From Mesostigma viride (Eukaryota > Streptophyta > Mesostigmatophyceae > Mesostigmatales > Mesostigmataceae), in assembly GCA_009746045.1 (NCBI GenBank), contig RPFO01002252.1, positions 1 through 64,000 on the forward strand: 64,000 nt of DNA, written 5' to 3'. A program made the translations under genes and the position numbers. Under the pieces are notes generated by a model. The model was not told where the DNA came from and did no database searches. It saw only the letters and a program-made list of their open reading frames with translations. Of this stretch, positions 63,322 through 64,000 are shown one piece after another. Positions within the stretch are counted from its first letter, which is position 1; each line of letters begins with the position of its first letter.

Positions 63322-64000
63322 ATGTATACACAATCTATGGCTTCGGACAATTCCTGGTACTCGCGCGCTATCCCCAAGTCCATGCAATACCTCGTGAAGG
63401 CGCTGGGTCAGCACACGACTCAACGAGTCCATCTCAGCACCCTCTCAGCAAGCGACGGCATCAAACAAGGGTCTGTGGTCGCGGTCCGCCTCCCCACGTC
63501 CGGGTTCGTGGACTTGCACTCCTTCGCAATGTTTTTCACGGGGACCCCCACGACCACGGCGGGGTTCGCAAAGTTCCCCGCGTACACGTCCTCCATCATC
63601 AGGCGCCTCGAGGTACTGGCAGGAGGTCAGACCGTCGACAGCATCAACGACTACTCCCAGCTGTTCCATACGCTGCTCTCGGTGCACGGCGGTGTCGAGT
63701 ACAATCTCGCGCAGGCTCCCGCTGGTTGGTCGAAGAATAACAACATCGTCATTGCTGATGCGGCTGGCGCTCTCACAAACAACGTGAAGGCAAACACCGC
63801 AGTGGACGGCGTCATTGACCACTTTTTGGGATTCCTGAGTGGCGAGCCTCGGATCGTGGATCTGAGTCTCTTCCCCCCCATCGAGATCCGAATCACACTC
63901 ATGGACGGAGGGGTGATGCTTCCTAGCGTGGCGCAAGCAGCTGCTGCTGGTGGCATCGTGGCCGTTGACGCAGGAACGGGGGTTGGTTTCGAACTGAGCA
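63322..64000 (+). CDS. Major capsid protein (double jelly roll), N-terminal 226 aa, cut by window end
   Basis: ATG at 63322 (MYTQSMASDNSWYSR); open to the last base. Early PLV-MCP features: HTTQRVHLSTLSASDGIKQG, VDLHSFAMFFTG, SSIIRRLEVLAGGQTVDSIN, DYSQLFHTLLSVHGG and LSLFPPIEIRITLM. These correspond to the first jelly roll, with the asymmetry-unit contact loops. Such proteins form trimeric hexons. The rest should continue past 64000. Confidence 0.85.
   Translation, partial: MYTQSMASDNSWYSRAIPKSMQYLVKALGQHTTQRVHLSTLSASDGIKQGSVVAVRLPTSGFVDLHSFAMFFTGTPTTTAGFAKFPAYTSSIIRRLEVLAGGQTVDSINDYSQLFHTLLSVHGGVEYNLAQAPAGWSKNNNIVIADAAGALTNNVKANTAVDGVIDHFLGFLSGEPRIVDLSLFPPIEIRITLMDGGVMLPSVAQAAAAGGIVAVDAGTGVGFELS

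Larger units (their letters stand above)
51287..64000. mobile_element. Integrated polinton-like virus (PLV), right end outside the window
   Basis: Contains the PLV hallmark set: FtsK/HerA-type packaging ATPase, tyrosine recombinase, AEP primase-helicase, penton-like protein, pVI-like protein and double-jelly-roll major capsid protein. The two strand blocks diverge at about 58.0 kb. The left boundary lies between about 50.7 and 51.3 kb; terminal inverted repeats could not be tested because the right end is missing. Confidence 0.85.

Overview
The window looks like a piece of a green-algal nuclear genome crowded with mobile and virus-derived DNA. The one clear host gene is a spliced, plant-like CNX2 (MoaA-type molybdenum-cofactor gene) with 12 GT-AG exons spread over about 10.5 kb. 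It has a TGTAA motif in its 3' region (a polyadenylation signal known from volvocalean algae), and telomere-like CCCTAAA units lie a little downstream. The assignment to green algae is an inference.

Layout. 1-11.5 kb: intronless, gene-dense, GC-rich DNA with genes on both strands. It encodes two proteins with a short CCCH zinc motif (one also carries a J-domain), a BRO-like protein, a MYND-finger protein and several CxxC proteins. This reads like a fragment of an endogenous large DNA virus. Two divergent gene pairs share promoter features: CCAAT boxes, heat-shock-element-like arrays and a GCCATAGCC motif at the starts. A large foldback element with about 11.5 copies of a 52-bp repeat sits between two convergent genes. 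12.5-15.9 kb: a gag-only retroelement on the minus strand whose viroplasmin-like ORF is split by a 495-bp MITE with a 4-bp target duplication. 16.3-18.0 kb: an ORF1-only LINE. 18.1-24.6 kb: a LINE with a restriction-like endonuclease and PHD, RING and C2H2 fingers, preceded by tandem 170-bp units. A truncated inverted copy of its own 3' end lies beside it, and the whole block sits inside a fragment of a second (APE/L1-like) LINE. 24.6-31 kb: broken APE-LINE pieces, short elements with (TTAA)n tails, a compound microsatellite and a hAT transposase fragment. 31.3-36.5 kb: a nearly intact APE-LINE with a 29-bp target duplication. 38.5-49.0 kb: CNX2. 49-51 kb: repeats, ending in four hairpin units.

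51.3-64 kb: an integrated polinton-like virus (PLV), cut by the right window edge. Replication and integration genes are on the minus strand (AEP primase-helicase, tyrosine recombinase, packaging ATPase, coiled-coil protein). Structural genes are on the plus strand (fibre-like protein, small beta-rich protein, zinc-finger protein, penton-like protein, pVI-like amphipathic protein, and the first 226 residues of a double-jelly-roll major capsid protein). The two blocks diverge from a 24-bp gap. The ATPase and the coiled-coil gene each carry a frameshift, and the primase-helicase has two in-frame TAG codons, so this copy is decaying or the assembly has errors. Several frame breaks across the window fall in homopolymers.

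No rRNA genes, CRISPR arrays or intact tRNA genes were seen.
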